Below are positions 1-8,066 of a DNA stretch of 64,000 bases, in pieces; the stretch's first letter is position 1, and each line of letters starts with the position of its first letter. Location of the stretch: the NCBI GenBank assembly GCA_951812535.1, contig CATOSK010000001.1, positions 124,001 to 188,000 on the forward strand, given 5' to 3'. Origin of the DNA: an uncultured Dehalococcoidia bacterium (lineage in GTDB: Bacteria > Chloroflexota > Dehalococcoidia > Lucifugimonadales > UBA3495). The notes below the pieces were generated by a model. That model did not search any database, was not told the DNA's origin, and worked only from the letters and a program-made list of their open reading frames with translations. Position numbers and translations under genes: made by a program.

Positions 1-213
1 CTGCGAGGCATCATGGCGGCCACTCGAAAGCGCCCAACCATCTGGGCCGCGGGAGACCTGGATGCCGATGCCGGACAGCTGGAGCCGCGCATTACTCTCC
101 ACGACCTGTTCGTCCCCCAGCGGACGCAGGAATGCGAGATCATCGAGGGCGACGACGAGGCTGACGCGGCCCGCCAGTTGGCGTTGCGGCTGCGGGAAGA
201 CAAGCTCATCTAG
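1..213 (+). CDS. etfB: Electron transfer flavoprotein beta subunit, C-terminal end (partial)
   Basis: The frame is open from the left edge, so the gene starts outside the window; the first in-frame ATG at 13 is internal. The last 70 residues include AAGDLDADAG and LHDLFVPQRTQECEIIEGD, which match the C-terminal tail of EtfB/FixA proteins, the arm that reaches onto the alpha subunit. EtfB holds AMP and, with EtfA, passes electrons from acyl-CoA dehydrogenases and related flavoenzymes to the membrane quinone pool. It lies 126 bp upstream of etfA on the same strand, the usual order. That gap shows only the etfA ribosome site. No ETF-quinone oxidoreductase is seen in the window. Confidence 0.9.
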   Translation: MRGIMAATRKRPTIWAAGDLDADAGQLEPRITLHDLFVPQRTQECEIIEGDDEADAARQLALRLREDKLI

Positions 214-339
214 GCGCCGAACCATTCAACACGGGGCCATTCACCATGGCCTTGCATTTCGATTGAACTGCCTCGCGCCGGCGCTATTCCGTCCGGCGCC
301 CAACCCCATCTAACGAAGAAGTGAATCACGGAGGGACCA

Positions 340-1332
340 ATGGCTCAGGGAGTCCTGGTTTTGGAAGGACTGACCGGCGGTGAGCTCAGCCTGACCGCCA
401 GGGAGATTCTGGCTGCGGGACGCGGCGTTGCCGATGCGCTGGGAGAGGAATTGTCCATCGGGCTGCTGGGAAGCTCTCCCGAAGCCGCCGCCCAGGAGGC
501 GATCAGCCACGGCGCAGACCGGGTATACCAGGTGACGAACCCAGCCCTGGACGCCTACCAGGTTGACCTGTGCCTGTCCGCCATGGAGTCCCTGTGCCGC
601 GAGGCCGACCCCAGCGTGATTCTTATCGGCCGCACCAACGAGGGACGCGAGATTGCTCCCCGCCTGGCCTTCCGCCTCGGCGTCGGACTGGCCCAGGACT
701 GCCTGGAGGTGTCGGTGGATACCGCGACGGGCAAGCTGCTGGCCAACCGACCCGTCTACGGCGGCAACGCCGTCGCCGTGGTTAGCTGCAACTACACTCC
801 GCAGGTCGCGGCGGTCCGGCCCAAGGTCTACGAGCCTCTGGAGCCGGACGACGGACGCTCGGGCGCCACCGTATCCTTCCCGGTCGAACTGGATGCGGGG
901 ATGGTCAAGGCCAACCTGGTGGATACCGTAATGGAGGAGTCGGAAGGCATCAAGCTGGAGGACGCCCGCATCGTCGTTTCCGGCGGACGCGGTCTGGGAG
1001 GACCGGAGCCCTTCAAGAACCTGGAAGAACTGGCCGGTTTGCTGGGAGCGGGCGTTGGAGCATCCCGCGCCGCGGTGGACTCGGGATGGGTCCCCGCCAG
1101 CTACCAAGTTGGCCTCACCGGCAAGACCATCACGCCGGACCTGTACATCACCGTCGCCATATCCGGCGCCAGCCAGCATATGGCCGGCTGCTCCGGCTCC
1201 AAGGTCATAGTGGCCATCAACAAGGACGCCGAGGCCAACATCTTCAAGGAAGCCCGCTACGGCGTCGTCGGCGACTGGGAGAGAATCCTGCCCGCATTGA
1301 CGGAGACGGTGCGGGAGTTGACCCAGGGGTAG
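340..1332 (+). CDS. etfA: Electron transfer flavoprotein alpha subunit
   Basis: This 330-residue protein is the FAD-binding partner of EtfB. The N-terminal domain (about 1-190) is the ETF alpha/beta fold. The C-terminal FAD domain carries SGGRGLGG (214-221), QVGLTGKTI (256-264), [11 protein letters not shown] (273-283) and [11 protein letters not shown] (292-302), the FAD-contact blocks of the family. A GGAGG site lies 8 nt before the ATG. The stop codon sits inside a hairpin shared with convergent panC. It probably serves acyl-CoA dehydrogenase-type enzymes such as the one at 27141-28295, but that link is inferred. Confidence 0.95.
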   Translation: MAQGVLVLEGLTGGELSLTAREILAAGRGVADALGEELSIGLLGSSPEAAAQEAISHGADRVYQVTNPALDAYQVDLCLSAMESLCREADPSVILIGRTNEGREIAPRLAFRLGVGLAQDCLEVSVDTATGKLLANRPVYGGNAVAVVSCNYTPQVAAVRPKVYEPLEPDDGRSGATVSFPVELDAGMVKANLVDTVMEESEGIKLEDARIVVSGGRGLGGPEPFKNLEELAGLLGAGVGASRAAVDSGWVPASYQVGLTGKTITPDLYITVAISGASQHMAGCSGSKVIVAINKDAEANIFKEARYGVVGDWERILPALTETVRELTQG

Positions 1333-1348
1333 GGACCACCCCTACCCC
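1326..1348. terminator. Shared hairpin at the convergent etfA/panC ends
   Basis: GGGGTAGGG (1326-1334) pairs perfectly with CCCTACCCC (1340-1348) around a 5-nt loop. The left arm contains the etfA TAG stop and the right arm contains the panC stop on the other strand. There is no T-run, so intrinsic termination is likely but not certain. Confidence 0.5.
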
Positions 1349-2178
1349 AGCACCACGTTGTCTATCAACCGCACGCCCCCGATGCGGACGGCCGTCAGTG
1401 CCATGGCGCCGGGAAGGGCTGTGTCCAGTTCGTGGAAACCGTTGGGATCGACTACGGCAACGTAGTCCACGCCTTCAACCGACGGTTCCGAGCGGAGCAC
1501 TTCCAGCGCCCTTTCCCGCAACTCGGGGACGCTGGTTGTCCCCGACTTCCAGGCGGATTCAAGGGCGGATAGAGCCTGGTACACCACCGGCGCGGCCTGC
1601 CGCTGTTCCGGGGTCAGGTAGGCGTTGCGGCTGCTCAGGGCCAGCCCGTCAGATTCCCGGATGGTGGGACAAACGATTATCTCGGGCCCCAAGTCCAGGT
1701 CCCGGGTCAATTGCTTGATGACCGCCGTTTGCTGCCCGTCCTTTTGCCCGAAGTAGGCCCGGTCCGGCCGGACTATGCTCAGCAGTTTGCAGACCACCGT
1801 CGCCACTCCCCGGAAATGTCCGGGACGCACCGCTCCCTCAAGCTTCTCCCCGATTTCGCCCACCTCCACCCAGGTAGCAAATCCGGCTGGGTACAACGAT
1901 TCCTGCGTTGGGGTGAAGACGAGGTCCACCCCTTCTCCGGCGAGCAGGTCCAGGTCCCGGGGCAGGTCTCGGGGATACGCTGCCAGGTCCTCCCCGGGTC
2001 CGAATTGGGTGGGGTTGACGAAAATGGTGGCCGCCGCCGTTGCGTTTTCCGCCTTGGCCCGCCGCACCAGGGAAAGGTGGCCTTCGTGGAGGGCCCCCAT
2101 CGTCGGCACCAGCCCCAATGGTCTTACCGCATTGCCGCAGGATGCCGCCATCTCCCCGGTGTCGCTGATGACCCGCAT
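1342..2178 (-). CDS. panC: Pantothenate synthetase
   Basis: PanC (278 residues, normal length) condenses pantoate with beta-alanine using ATP, the last step of vitamin B5 synthesis. The HIGH-type motif is in PTMGALHEGHLSL (25-37). FVNPTQFGPGEDL, YPRD, the ATP-site block AYFGQKDGQQ and the KMSKS-equivalent region LSSRNAYL are all recognisable. The usual GEKDFQQ block reads GQKDGQQ here, a mild departure. It is transcribed toward etfA, downstream of the herA-like pair. panB lies 4 kb away on the other strand and a PanE-like gene at 58 kb; no panD is in the window. Confidence 0.95.
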   Translation of the reverse strand: MRVISDTGEMAASCGNAVRPLGLVPTMGALHEGHLSLVRRAKAENATAAATIFVNPTQFGPGEDLAAYPRDLPRDLDLLAGEGVDLVFTPTQESLYPAGFATWVEVGEIGEKLEGAVRPGHFRGVATVVCKLLSIVRPDRAYFGQKDGQQTAVIKQLTRDLDLGPEIIVCPTIRESDGLALSSRNAYLTPEQRQAAPVVYQALSALESAWKSGTTSVPELRERALEVLRSEPSVEGVDYVAVVDPNGFHELDTALPGAMALTAVRIGGVRLIDNVVLG

Positions 2179-2204
2179 CGCGCTAGGTTCCGGGCGCCAA
2201 GGGG

Positions 2205-3908
2205 CTAGAACAGTTCATCGATTTCCCGCTCCAGGCGCTCCCGGGAGCTCTCCGGCACCACCCCGGTACGCGGCTCGTAGCCCCGGCTGAACTGGGTGTA
2301 GGAGTCCTGGGAGCCGTACTCCCGGGTATGCACCACTACCGGCATCGGGACGGCGTGGCCGAAAATCAGCGCCTGCTGCTTCGCTTCGAGGCGGGAAAGC
2401 ACCCCCCGGAGCTGACGCGCTCCGGCGGTGCCCGCCAGGACGGCATCGGTGTCCCGGTCGTTGTCCAGCAGGCAGGTGAGGCGGGTGCCCAGCTGGCTCA
2501 TCACCTCCGAGTCGATGGCGCTGGGTCTCTGGTCGATGACCATCAGCGTGACGTTGTACTTGCGCAGCTCCCGGGCGATGGTCCCGAAGATGGTCTGCGA
2601 TGCGACCGCCGGGTTCAGGAACTTGTGGGCTTCCTCGATGACGATCACCACCGGCTGCGGGTCCTTGACCTTCCCGCCCTCGGCCATCTCCTTCAGCTCA
2701 ACGTAGCGGTTGTGGATGCGGCGGGACAGGAGGTTGCTCAGGAGAATGTAAGCGTTCAGGTCCCGGCCGTGCCGCCCGAACTCCAGGACTACGTGCTTTC
2801 CCTTCTCCAGGTGCTCCACGATCCTGGCAGCCGTGTCATAGCGGGTGTTGGCCTGCATGAAATCGAACCGCTTGAACCGGAGCAGGCGGTTGTGCAATGC
2901 GCCCAGGGCCTGGGCGTTGACCCCGATATCGTTGGCCAGGCCGGCGATGTCCTCGGTTCCTTCCATGGACAAGAATTGCTCCAGCCAGCGCTGCTGCCCG
3001 AACCTCTGCTGGAGGTTGTACGCGGCGGATGCCGCCACTTCGGAAAGGTTCAGCGTCTCCCGGAGTAGTTCGATGTCTTCCGGCTCCACCTCCCCGTAAC
3101 CGATCCGCACCACCTCGTCCGCCGAGGTGCCCCGCCAACGGTCCCGCTCCTCGTCCAGCGTGAAGGTGGATACGTTGGCCGGGAAAAGCTGTTTCAGGCC
3201 CTTGACCGACACATTCCGGTCCGAGTCCTGCCCGCTCCAGCCGTACTCGCTGTGCATGTCGAAGATGAGCGTGGACGCCTGCCCTCCCTGGAGGATTCCC
3301 AAGAGGAGCAGCCGGGTCAGGAAGGTCTTGCCCGTGCCGCTCTTGCCGAACACCCCGATGGACCGCTTGACCAGTTCGTCCAGGTCCAGGCAGACCCTGG
3401 TGTCCATGTCCAGCGGATTGCCGATCCAGAAGTGCCTCTCGTCCTCCTGACCGAAGACCAGGTCCACATCTTGTTGGGACGCGGCGTGGGTGGGGGAGAA
3501 GTGGGCCGGGATAGTCTTGGCGGCGCCGGGCGCCTCCGGCGGGCCGCCCGCGGCAACGGGCATCGTCAGATGGGGCAGGATGTTCACCGTCCCGTAGGCG
3601 ACGGTCCCGGCTATCGCCCGGGCCACCAGCGCATCGTTCCCCTCCGGGGGCATGTGGGACAGGCGGCTGTCGCTGCTGGCCAGGGACACATCCGTCACCA
3701 CGCCGAAGAACCTCTGGCGTTCTCCCTGGATGGTCACGAAGGAGCCGACCTTGATGTCCTCCACGGACACATCCCCGGTGGAATCCAGCCTGGCCTGCAC
3801 TCCCTGGCTCAGGGACCCACCGATGACCTGTCCCAACCGGCGGCCTTCGAGGCCCCCTTGCCATGCGCCCGCTCCGTTGGGGAATAGCCCGTGGCCGCCG
3901 TCCGTCAC
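2205..3908 (-). CDS. HerA-like ATPase with HAS-barrel and DUF87-type motor domain
   Basis: This 567-residue protein has an N-terminal beta-barrel region (about 25-75, including KVGSFVTIQGERQRFFGVVTD) typical of HAS barrels. The ATPase has Walker A GKSGTGKT at 188-195 and Walker B in VVIVIEEAHKFLNP. DQRPSAID and GTRLTCLLDN follow, as in HerA/FtsK-superfamily DNA translocases. HerA proteins form hexamers that pump DNA, in archaea with NurA nuclease for end resection. Its start overlaps the stop of the upstream gene by 4 bp, so the two are translationally coupled. No NurA is seen nearby. The role in DNA processing is inferred from family. Confidence 0.8.
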   Translation of the reverse strand: MTDGGHGLFPNGAGAWQGGLEGRRLGQVIGGSLSQGVQARLDSTGDVSVEDIKVGSFVTIQGERQRFFGVVTDVSLASSDSRLSHMPPEGNDALVARAIAGTVAYGTVNILPHLTMPVAAGGPPEAPGAAKTIPAHFSPTHAASQQDVDLVFGQEDERHFWIGNPLDMDTRVCLDLDELVKRSIGVFGKSGTGKTFLTRLLLLGILQGGQASTLIFDMHSEYGWSGQDSDRNVSVKGLKQLFPANVSTFTLDEERDRWRGTSADEVVRIGYGEVEPEDIELLRETLNLSEVAASAAYNLQQRFGQQRWLEQFLSMEGTEDIAGLANDIGVNAQALGALHNRLLRFKRFDFMQANTRYDTAARIVEHLEKGKHVVLEFGRHGRDLNAYILLSNLLSRRIHNRYVELKEMAEGGKVKDPQPVVIVIEEAHKFLNPAVASQTIFGTIARELRKYNVTLMVIDQRPSAIDSEVMSQLGTRLTCLLDNDRDTDAVLAGTAGARQLRGVLSRLEAKQQALIFGHAVPMPVVVHTREYGSQDSYTQFSRGYEPRTGVVPESSRERLEREIDELF

Positions 3909-4513
3909 TTTCCGATTCCGGAGAGAATGGAGTTGATGCGGGCAACGTCACCGGTCAGCTGCGTTGCCAGCGCCCGGCCCGCCCGAAGGGCTACATCTGT
4001 ACCGTCGGGCCGGCTGTCCACCATTCCCAGCAGGCACGACCTGATCACGTCGTCGGAGGCCGGGCATTCGGGACGGGCCAGGCGGGCGAGGAATCCTGGA
4101 TCGTCGGCGAACATGGCGTATTCTTCATCCCCGCAGGTGTAAACGAAAGCATGAACCCGCGGCGGCAGGGGCGGCAGGCTGGGGGCGAACCCCGAGGGGC
4201 CCGCTGCGCCTACGGTGACCGCGTCAAACCGGGAAGTCAGCAGCCGGGATAGCTGGGGATTTTCCAGCAGGACTTCTTCCTCGGTCTCGTGGTCCCGGCC
4301 CCTCGCCAAGACCGGCCGGCTGGGGTCCAGCGGTTCGGTCCGCACATTGCTGACCACCCCGTAGATTCCCGGGTGCCCGGCCCGGATGAAACTGCCCAGG
4401 GGCGGGGAGCCGTACAAATCGTAGCATTGCACGGTAAACGACGTGGAATCTGCGGCGATGATCTCTCCGACTCGCGCCGCTGTTGACTGTCCTCCAGGTT
4501 GACGCACCGTCAT
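3905..4513 (-). CDS. HAS-barrel domain protein coupled to the HerA-like ATPase
   Basis: This 202-residue protein begins with a barrel-like segment (about 14-60, ARVGEIIAADSTSFTVQCYD then GSFIRAGHPGIYGVVSNV), the same type of module found at the N-terminus of HerA. The rest is not a domain I can name. It does not show the NurA nuclease motifs. The ATGA overlap with the ATPase gene indicates coupled translation and probably a physical partnership. The ribosome site is weak. A HAS-barrel subunit of the translocase is the best reading; the function is otherwise unknown. Confidence 0.6.
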   Translation of the reverse strand: MTVRQPGGQSTAARVGEIIAADSTSFTVQCYDLYGSPPLGSFIRAGHPGIYGVVSNVRTEPLDPSRPVLARGRDHETEEEVLLENPQLSRLLTSRFDAVTVGAAGPSGFAPSLPPLPPRVHAFVYTCGDEEYAMFADDPGFLARLARPECPASDDVIRSCLLGMVDSRPDGTDVALRAGRALATQLTGDVARINSILSGIGK

Positions 4514-4650
4514 TTTCGAGTTCGTTCCTTCCCGTTCCGCGGCTTACCCGAACCGCCAAAGTCAACCGGACGGGTCAACACCCGTCCGATTCTGCGCCTT
4601 CGCGAGACTGAAGCGCCAACTTGCCGTCCTTGCCAAAAGGTGGCAGCCCT

Positions 4651-4839
4651 TTACTCGGAGGACTGCCGCTCCTCGCGAATCCTGCGGACCCGGTCGATCC
4701 CGTCGGAGATCCCCTGGCGGACCATCTCGCGGGCCTCTTCGCCCGGCTTGGGAGCCAGCAACAGCCCTATTGCGACGCCGACTGCGACGCCGACCACCAG
4801 TCCTGCCACGATGCCCTGTCCATCCGAGTTCTTGTACAC
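4651..4839 (-). CDS. YtxH-like small membrane protein
   Basis: I take the GTG at 4839 as start because GGAGGT lies 8 nt upstream (4848-4853); longer in-frame extensions up to 4977 have no ribosome site and no family resemblance. The 62-residue product has one glycine-rich membrane segment (about 10-29, GIVAGLVVGVAVGVAIGLLL), then APKPGEEAR and a charged amphipathic tail. This is the layout of YtxH/gas-vesicle-like mini-proteins, usually linked to stress responses. About 137 bp upstream of the HAS-barrel gene start are otherwise empty. Confidence 0.7.
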   Translation of the reverse strand: MYKNSDGQGIVAGLVVGVAVGVAIGLLLAPKPGEEAREMVRQGISDGIDRVRRIREERQSSE

Positions 4840-5316
4840 CTTCTCATACCTCCATATAAGAATATTGCTGGGAATCCGGGGTGATTGTTGGGCTGGAACG
4901 CCTGTAATATTCCCGTGAGGCGCGCCGGACCCTGGGACCGGTAAAGGAAGATAACCCGAAGACAACTCCTGATGCAAATTTTAACATAGGGCAAGCCAAA
5001 AAGTTGCTTCGAACAACCTCCTTCCTGAACAGTTTCCTCTCGATGACCGGGCTCCCTTCCTGTAATCGCCTTGACACTCTTCGGAGGCCACGCTTAGAAT
5101 TGCCACGCCATCCACCGGACCGGGGGTGAGCGCGAATGTCTACCCACAACGGCATACCCGTGGGCCGCTGGGATCCTCAGATGACCGAGACGGCCAGTCC
5201 ACCAGCCCAACTTCAGCACCTCCTCCCCCGCCGCATTGTGCCATCCCCGGCATCGCTGCGGCCCTCAATACGCGTGTCAGTCTCCCCCCGTCAACCTTTC
5301 TTCCGGCCGCGCGCGA
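4840..5316. other. Divergent intergenic region
   Basis: This 477-bp stretch lies between the YtxH-like gene (minus) and the DUF2520 gene (plus). I see no gene with both a ribosome site and family resemblance. It contains a good plus-strand promoter at 5071-5100 and the minus-strand ribosome site of the YtxH-like gene. Confidence 0.5.
5071..5100 (+). promoter_or_regulatory. Sigma70-type promoter for the DUF2520-panB operon
   Basis: TTGACA (5071-5076), an 18-bp spacer and TAGAAT (5095-5100) match the vegetative consensus closely. The predicted transcript would have a leader of about 210 nt before the ATG at 5317. Confidence 0.65.
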
Positions 5317-6222
5317 ATGACTGACCAGCCTTCCAGCATCGGGTTCATCGGAATCGGCTTGCTTGGCCGGGGGCTGGCGCTCGCGCTCTCGGCCAGGGGG
5401 TATCCGGTTACCGGGGCAGCCAGCCGGTCGTTTTCGTCCGCCCAGTGGCTCTCGGAACGGGTGGATGGTTGCCGGGCCTACGGCACTCCCCAGGCCCTGG
5501 CCGACAACTCTGACCTGGTGTTTGTAACCACTCCCGACTCGGTCATCGCTGAGGTGGCCTCCCGGGTCATGTGGAGGAGCGGCCAGGGTGTCGTCCATTG
5601 CAGTGGAGCGTCGTCCACTGAGCTTTTGCGGCCCGCCGAGCTTCAGGGAGCGGCTGTCGGTTCCATGCACCCCTTTCAGACCTTCGCCGGCTTGACCAGA
5701 TCCGAAGATGCCGAGGCCCGCTTGAATGGGATTGCTTTTGCCGTTGCCGGCGAACTGTGGCTGCCGGCGTACCTGGACCGGATGGTCCGTGCCCTGGGCG
5801 GCCATCCCGTCAATATTCCCGACCGGGACCGTCCCCTCTACCATGCCTCGGCCATCCTCGGATGCGGGTATCTCGCCGCCCTGTTGCAGGCAGCGGTTGA
5901 CTGCTGGACCGCCATCGGATACACGGAGGAAGAAGCCCTGGCGGCCCTGGTGCCTCTTGCCGGGACCACCATCGAGAATATCCGCCGGAACGGGGTCGCG
6001 CCCAGCGTCACCGGACCCGCCGTGCGGGGAGACCTGTCCACGATGAACACGCACATGGCAGCCCTGGGGGACTCGGTCCCGTCCGGGGCCCTGGCTTACG
6101 GTGCGCTTACGACCGCTTCCCTGCCCCTGGCCGAGCGGCGGGGCGTATCCCCGGAAGCTGTCGCCGGAATGCGGACACTGGCCGACAAATATCTGCGGAG
6201 GTGGGATTCATGCCCAGAGTGA
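5317..6222 (+). CDS. Rossmann-like DUF2520 dehydrogenase family protein
   Basis: I choose the ATG at 5317 because the family's N-terminus IGFIGIGLLGRGLA begins just after it; the 27 upstream codons resemble nothing. The 301-residue protein has an NAD(P)-binding Rossmann domain (GxGxxG at the N-terminus, LVFVTTPDSVI) and the block HCSGASSTELL followed by GSMHPFQTF. An all-alpha C-terminal DUF2520 domain follows. The fold is that of hydroxyacid and ketopantoate reductases. It overlaps panB by 13 bp, so a role near pantoate synthesis is plausible but unproven. Transcription probably starts from the promoter at 5071-5100. Confidence 0.8.
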   Translation: MTDQPSSIGFIGIGLLGRGLALALSARGYPVTGAASRSFSSAQWLSERVDGCRAYGTPQALADNSDLVFVTTPDSVIAEVASRVMWRSGQGVVHCSGASSTELLRPAELQGAAVGSMHPFQTFAGLTRSEDAEARLNGIAFAVAGELWLPAYLDRMVRALGGHPVNIPDRDRPLYHASAILGCGYLAALLQAAVDCWTAIGYTEEEALAALVPLAGTTIENIRRNGVAPSVTGPAVRGDLSTMNTHMAALGDSVPSGALAYGALTTASLPLAERRGVSPEAVAGMRTLADKYLRRWDSCPE

Positions 6223-7049
6223 CGATCCGGGACATTGCCCGGATGAAGTCCCGGGGGGAGCGCATCCCCATGGTGACCGTCTACGACTACACCTCCGCAC
6301 GCGTGGCCGACGCCGCGGAAATCCCGGTAGTGCTGGTGGGGGACAGCCTGGGAATGGTCGTTCTTGGCTACGATTCAACCATCCCGGTGACCATGGACGA
6401 CATGGTCCATCACACCAAAATGGTCGCCCGGGGCTGCCAGCAAGCGCTGATAGTTGCCGACCTGCCCTTCATGACCTACCAGGTGGACCAGGGCCAGGCC
6501 TTGACCAACGCCGCCCGTCTCCTCCAGGAAGGAGGCGCCCAGACGGTGAAGCTGGAGGGAGGCGAAGCCGTGGCGGAAACTGTCCACCGCATTGTCCACG
6601 CCGGAATTCCCGTCATGGGCCATATCGGACTGACGCCCCAATCGGTCAACGCTTTCGGAGGCTTCCGGGTCCAGGGACGCCTCCGGGCCGAAGCGGTGCA
6701 GCTGCTCAAGGACGCCCAGGCTCTTCAGGACGCCGGGGCCTACTCGGTGGTGCTGGAGCTGGTGCCGGCTCCCCTGGCCCGCCTGATAACCCAGAGGCTG
6801 ACCATTCCCACCATTGGCATCGGCGCCGGTCCCGAGTGTGACGGGCAGGTCCAGGTGCTCCATGACATGCTGGGTTTGTTCACCGACTTCGTTCCGAAAC
6901 ACGCCAAGCAGTACGCAACCCTCGGAGACGCCATGAAGCAGGCCTTCATTGATTACGCCAGGGAAGTGCGGGACGGAGACTTTCCCACGGAGCAGCAGAG
7001 TTTCACCATGAGCGAAGAGGTCCTGGCGGAGCTGACGGTCCCCCAGTAA
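6210..7049 (+). CDS. panB: 3-methyl-2-oxobutanoate hydroxymethyltransferase
   Basis: PanB transfers a one-carbon unit from methylene-THF to ketoisovalerate, giving ketopantoate. The 279-residue TIM barrel shows the metal and substrate blocks VGDSLGMVVLGYDST, VADLPFMTY, TVKLEGG, HIGLTPQSVN and TIGIGAGPECDGQ. The ATG at 6210 is preferred over an in-frame GTG at 6201, which is part of the GGAGGTGGG ribosome site. The start lies inside the end of the DUF2520 gene. A strong terminator follows at 7082. Confidence 0.95.
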   Translation: MPRVTIRDIARMKSRGERIPMVTVYDYTSARVADAAEIPVVLVGDSLGMVVLGYDSTIPVTMDDMVHHTKMVARGCQQALIVADLPFMTYQVDQGQALTNAARLLQEGGAQTVKLEGGEAVAETVHRIVHAGIPVMGHIGLTPQSVNAFGGFRVQGRLRAEAVQLLKDAQALQDAGAYSVVLELVPAPLARLITQRLTIPTIGIGAGPECDGQVQVLHDMLGLFTDFVPKHAKQYATLGDAMKQAFIDYAREVRDGDFPTEQQSFTMSEEVLAELTVPQ

Positions 7050-7081
7050 CCCCTTTCCCGGACGAAAGCCAAGACAATGGG

Positions 7082-7112
7082 AAAAAGCGCCGCTCAACCA
7101 GCGGCGCTTTTT
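7082..7112. terminator. Rho-independent terminator after panB, symmetrical
   Basis: AGCGCCGCT (7086-7094), a CAACC loop and AGCGGCGCT (7100-7108) form a perfect 9-bp stem. It is flanked by A5 on the left and T-rich sequence on the right, so it can work in both directions between panB and the convergent gene at 7141. Confidence 0.85.
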
Positions 7113-7140
7113 GATGCCCTTGTGGAGAATAGGGTAGTGT

Positions 7141-7905
7141 CTAGTTAACCCTGTTTTCCTCGATGCGTGCCACGAACAACCGGAGCTCAGCGAGCACATC
7201 CTCTACCAGCTTGGGCCGGGTCTGCTCGAAGATGAGCTGCTCACTGTCGGAAACCCCGGTGGGGTCCAGTTGGAGCTGAACGTGGTAGGTGCCTTCGGCG
7301 TTGCTCAAGGCCACTTCCTGGTTGACCAGGGCCACCCGAAGCTTGGGGGTGAATAGGCTGTGGGTGTAGGGCTGGTCGTAGAACTGGGCGACCTGGATGG
7401 TGCCGTGTTCCCGGTTGTAGCGGACCAGCCGCTTGGGGCCGACCGGGTAGTGGACTGAGATCTGGGCGTCGTCCAGGGGTTGTCCCTTCAGGTACCCGTC
7501 CATCTGGATCGTCCGCACGATGGTGTCCTGGTTCTGGTTGTACAGGGCAACGTACATGGTGGTTTCCCGGTTGGTGGTGTCAACCTGGTTGGTGTACCAG
7601 ACCTGCTTCCCGAATTCGGGGGGAAGGTTTACCTCCACAAAGCCCTCGCCCAGGATCTCGCCAAAGGTCACGGTCGGGATGGGAATGCCGTCTTCGCTGA
7701 CCTGCTGGGCCGGGACTTCTGGTTCGGTAGCGGCGGCGGTGGCGCCGGACGCAGGCTGGGCTGCGCCGGCCTCGGCCTGGTCGGATCCCGGCAGCAGGAA
7801 GGTGAAGGCCAGTCCGCCGACCACCAATACCGCAATTACCAGCGCCGAGATCATGATAATCTTGCCGGCTCCTCCCCGCTTCTCCGGAGAACGAGAGACT
7901 CTCAT
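7141..7905 (-). CDS. Membrane-anchored protein of unknown function beside the tubulin-like GTPase
   Basis: The ATG at 7905 has GGAGG about 7 nt upstream; the frame stays open further but without a ribosome site. The 254-residue protein has a short basic cytoplasmic tail (SRSPEKRGGAGK), one membrane segment (about 15-38), an Ala/Pro/Thr-rich linker, and a roughly 190-residue outside domain beginning near FGEILGEGFVEVNLPPEFGK. I do not recognise that domain; it looks beta-rich. The gene lies 161 bp downstream of the tubulin-like GTPase on the same strand, so the two may be co-transcribed. Confidence 0.6.
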   Translation of the reverse strand: MRVSRSPEKRGGAGKIIMISALVIAVLVVGGLAFTFLLPGSDQAEAGAAQPASGATAAATEPEVPAQQVSEDGIPIPTVTFGEILGEGFVEVNLPPEFGKQVWYTNQVDTTNRETTMYVALYNQNQDTIVRTIQMDGYLKGQPLDDAQISVHYPVGPKRLVRYNREHGTIQVAQFYDQPYTHSLFTPKLRVALVNQEVALSNAEGTYHVQLQLDPTGVSDSEQLIFEQTRPKLVEDVLAELRLFVARIEENRVN

Positions 7906-8066
7906 AAATTCCTCCTTGTGGATTCTGACTTGTGGATTTTGACGATAGAGCCGCCCAGCACTCTTGGACAAGTTGCCTATCAAGGGGGCGAAACCGGCGG
8001 CCCTTCAATCAAATGACGCGCTTGATGGTCCTGCGCGCAGGACCTGTCAGGCTCTGGACCGGGCAA

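Noticed and set aside
4840-4977. Longer 108-residue form of the YtxH-like protein
   Set aside because: The extra residues are not membrane or family-like and run through the GGAGGT site that fits the GTG at 4839.
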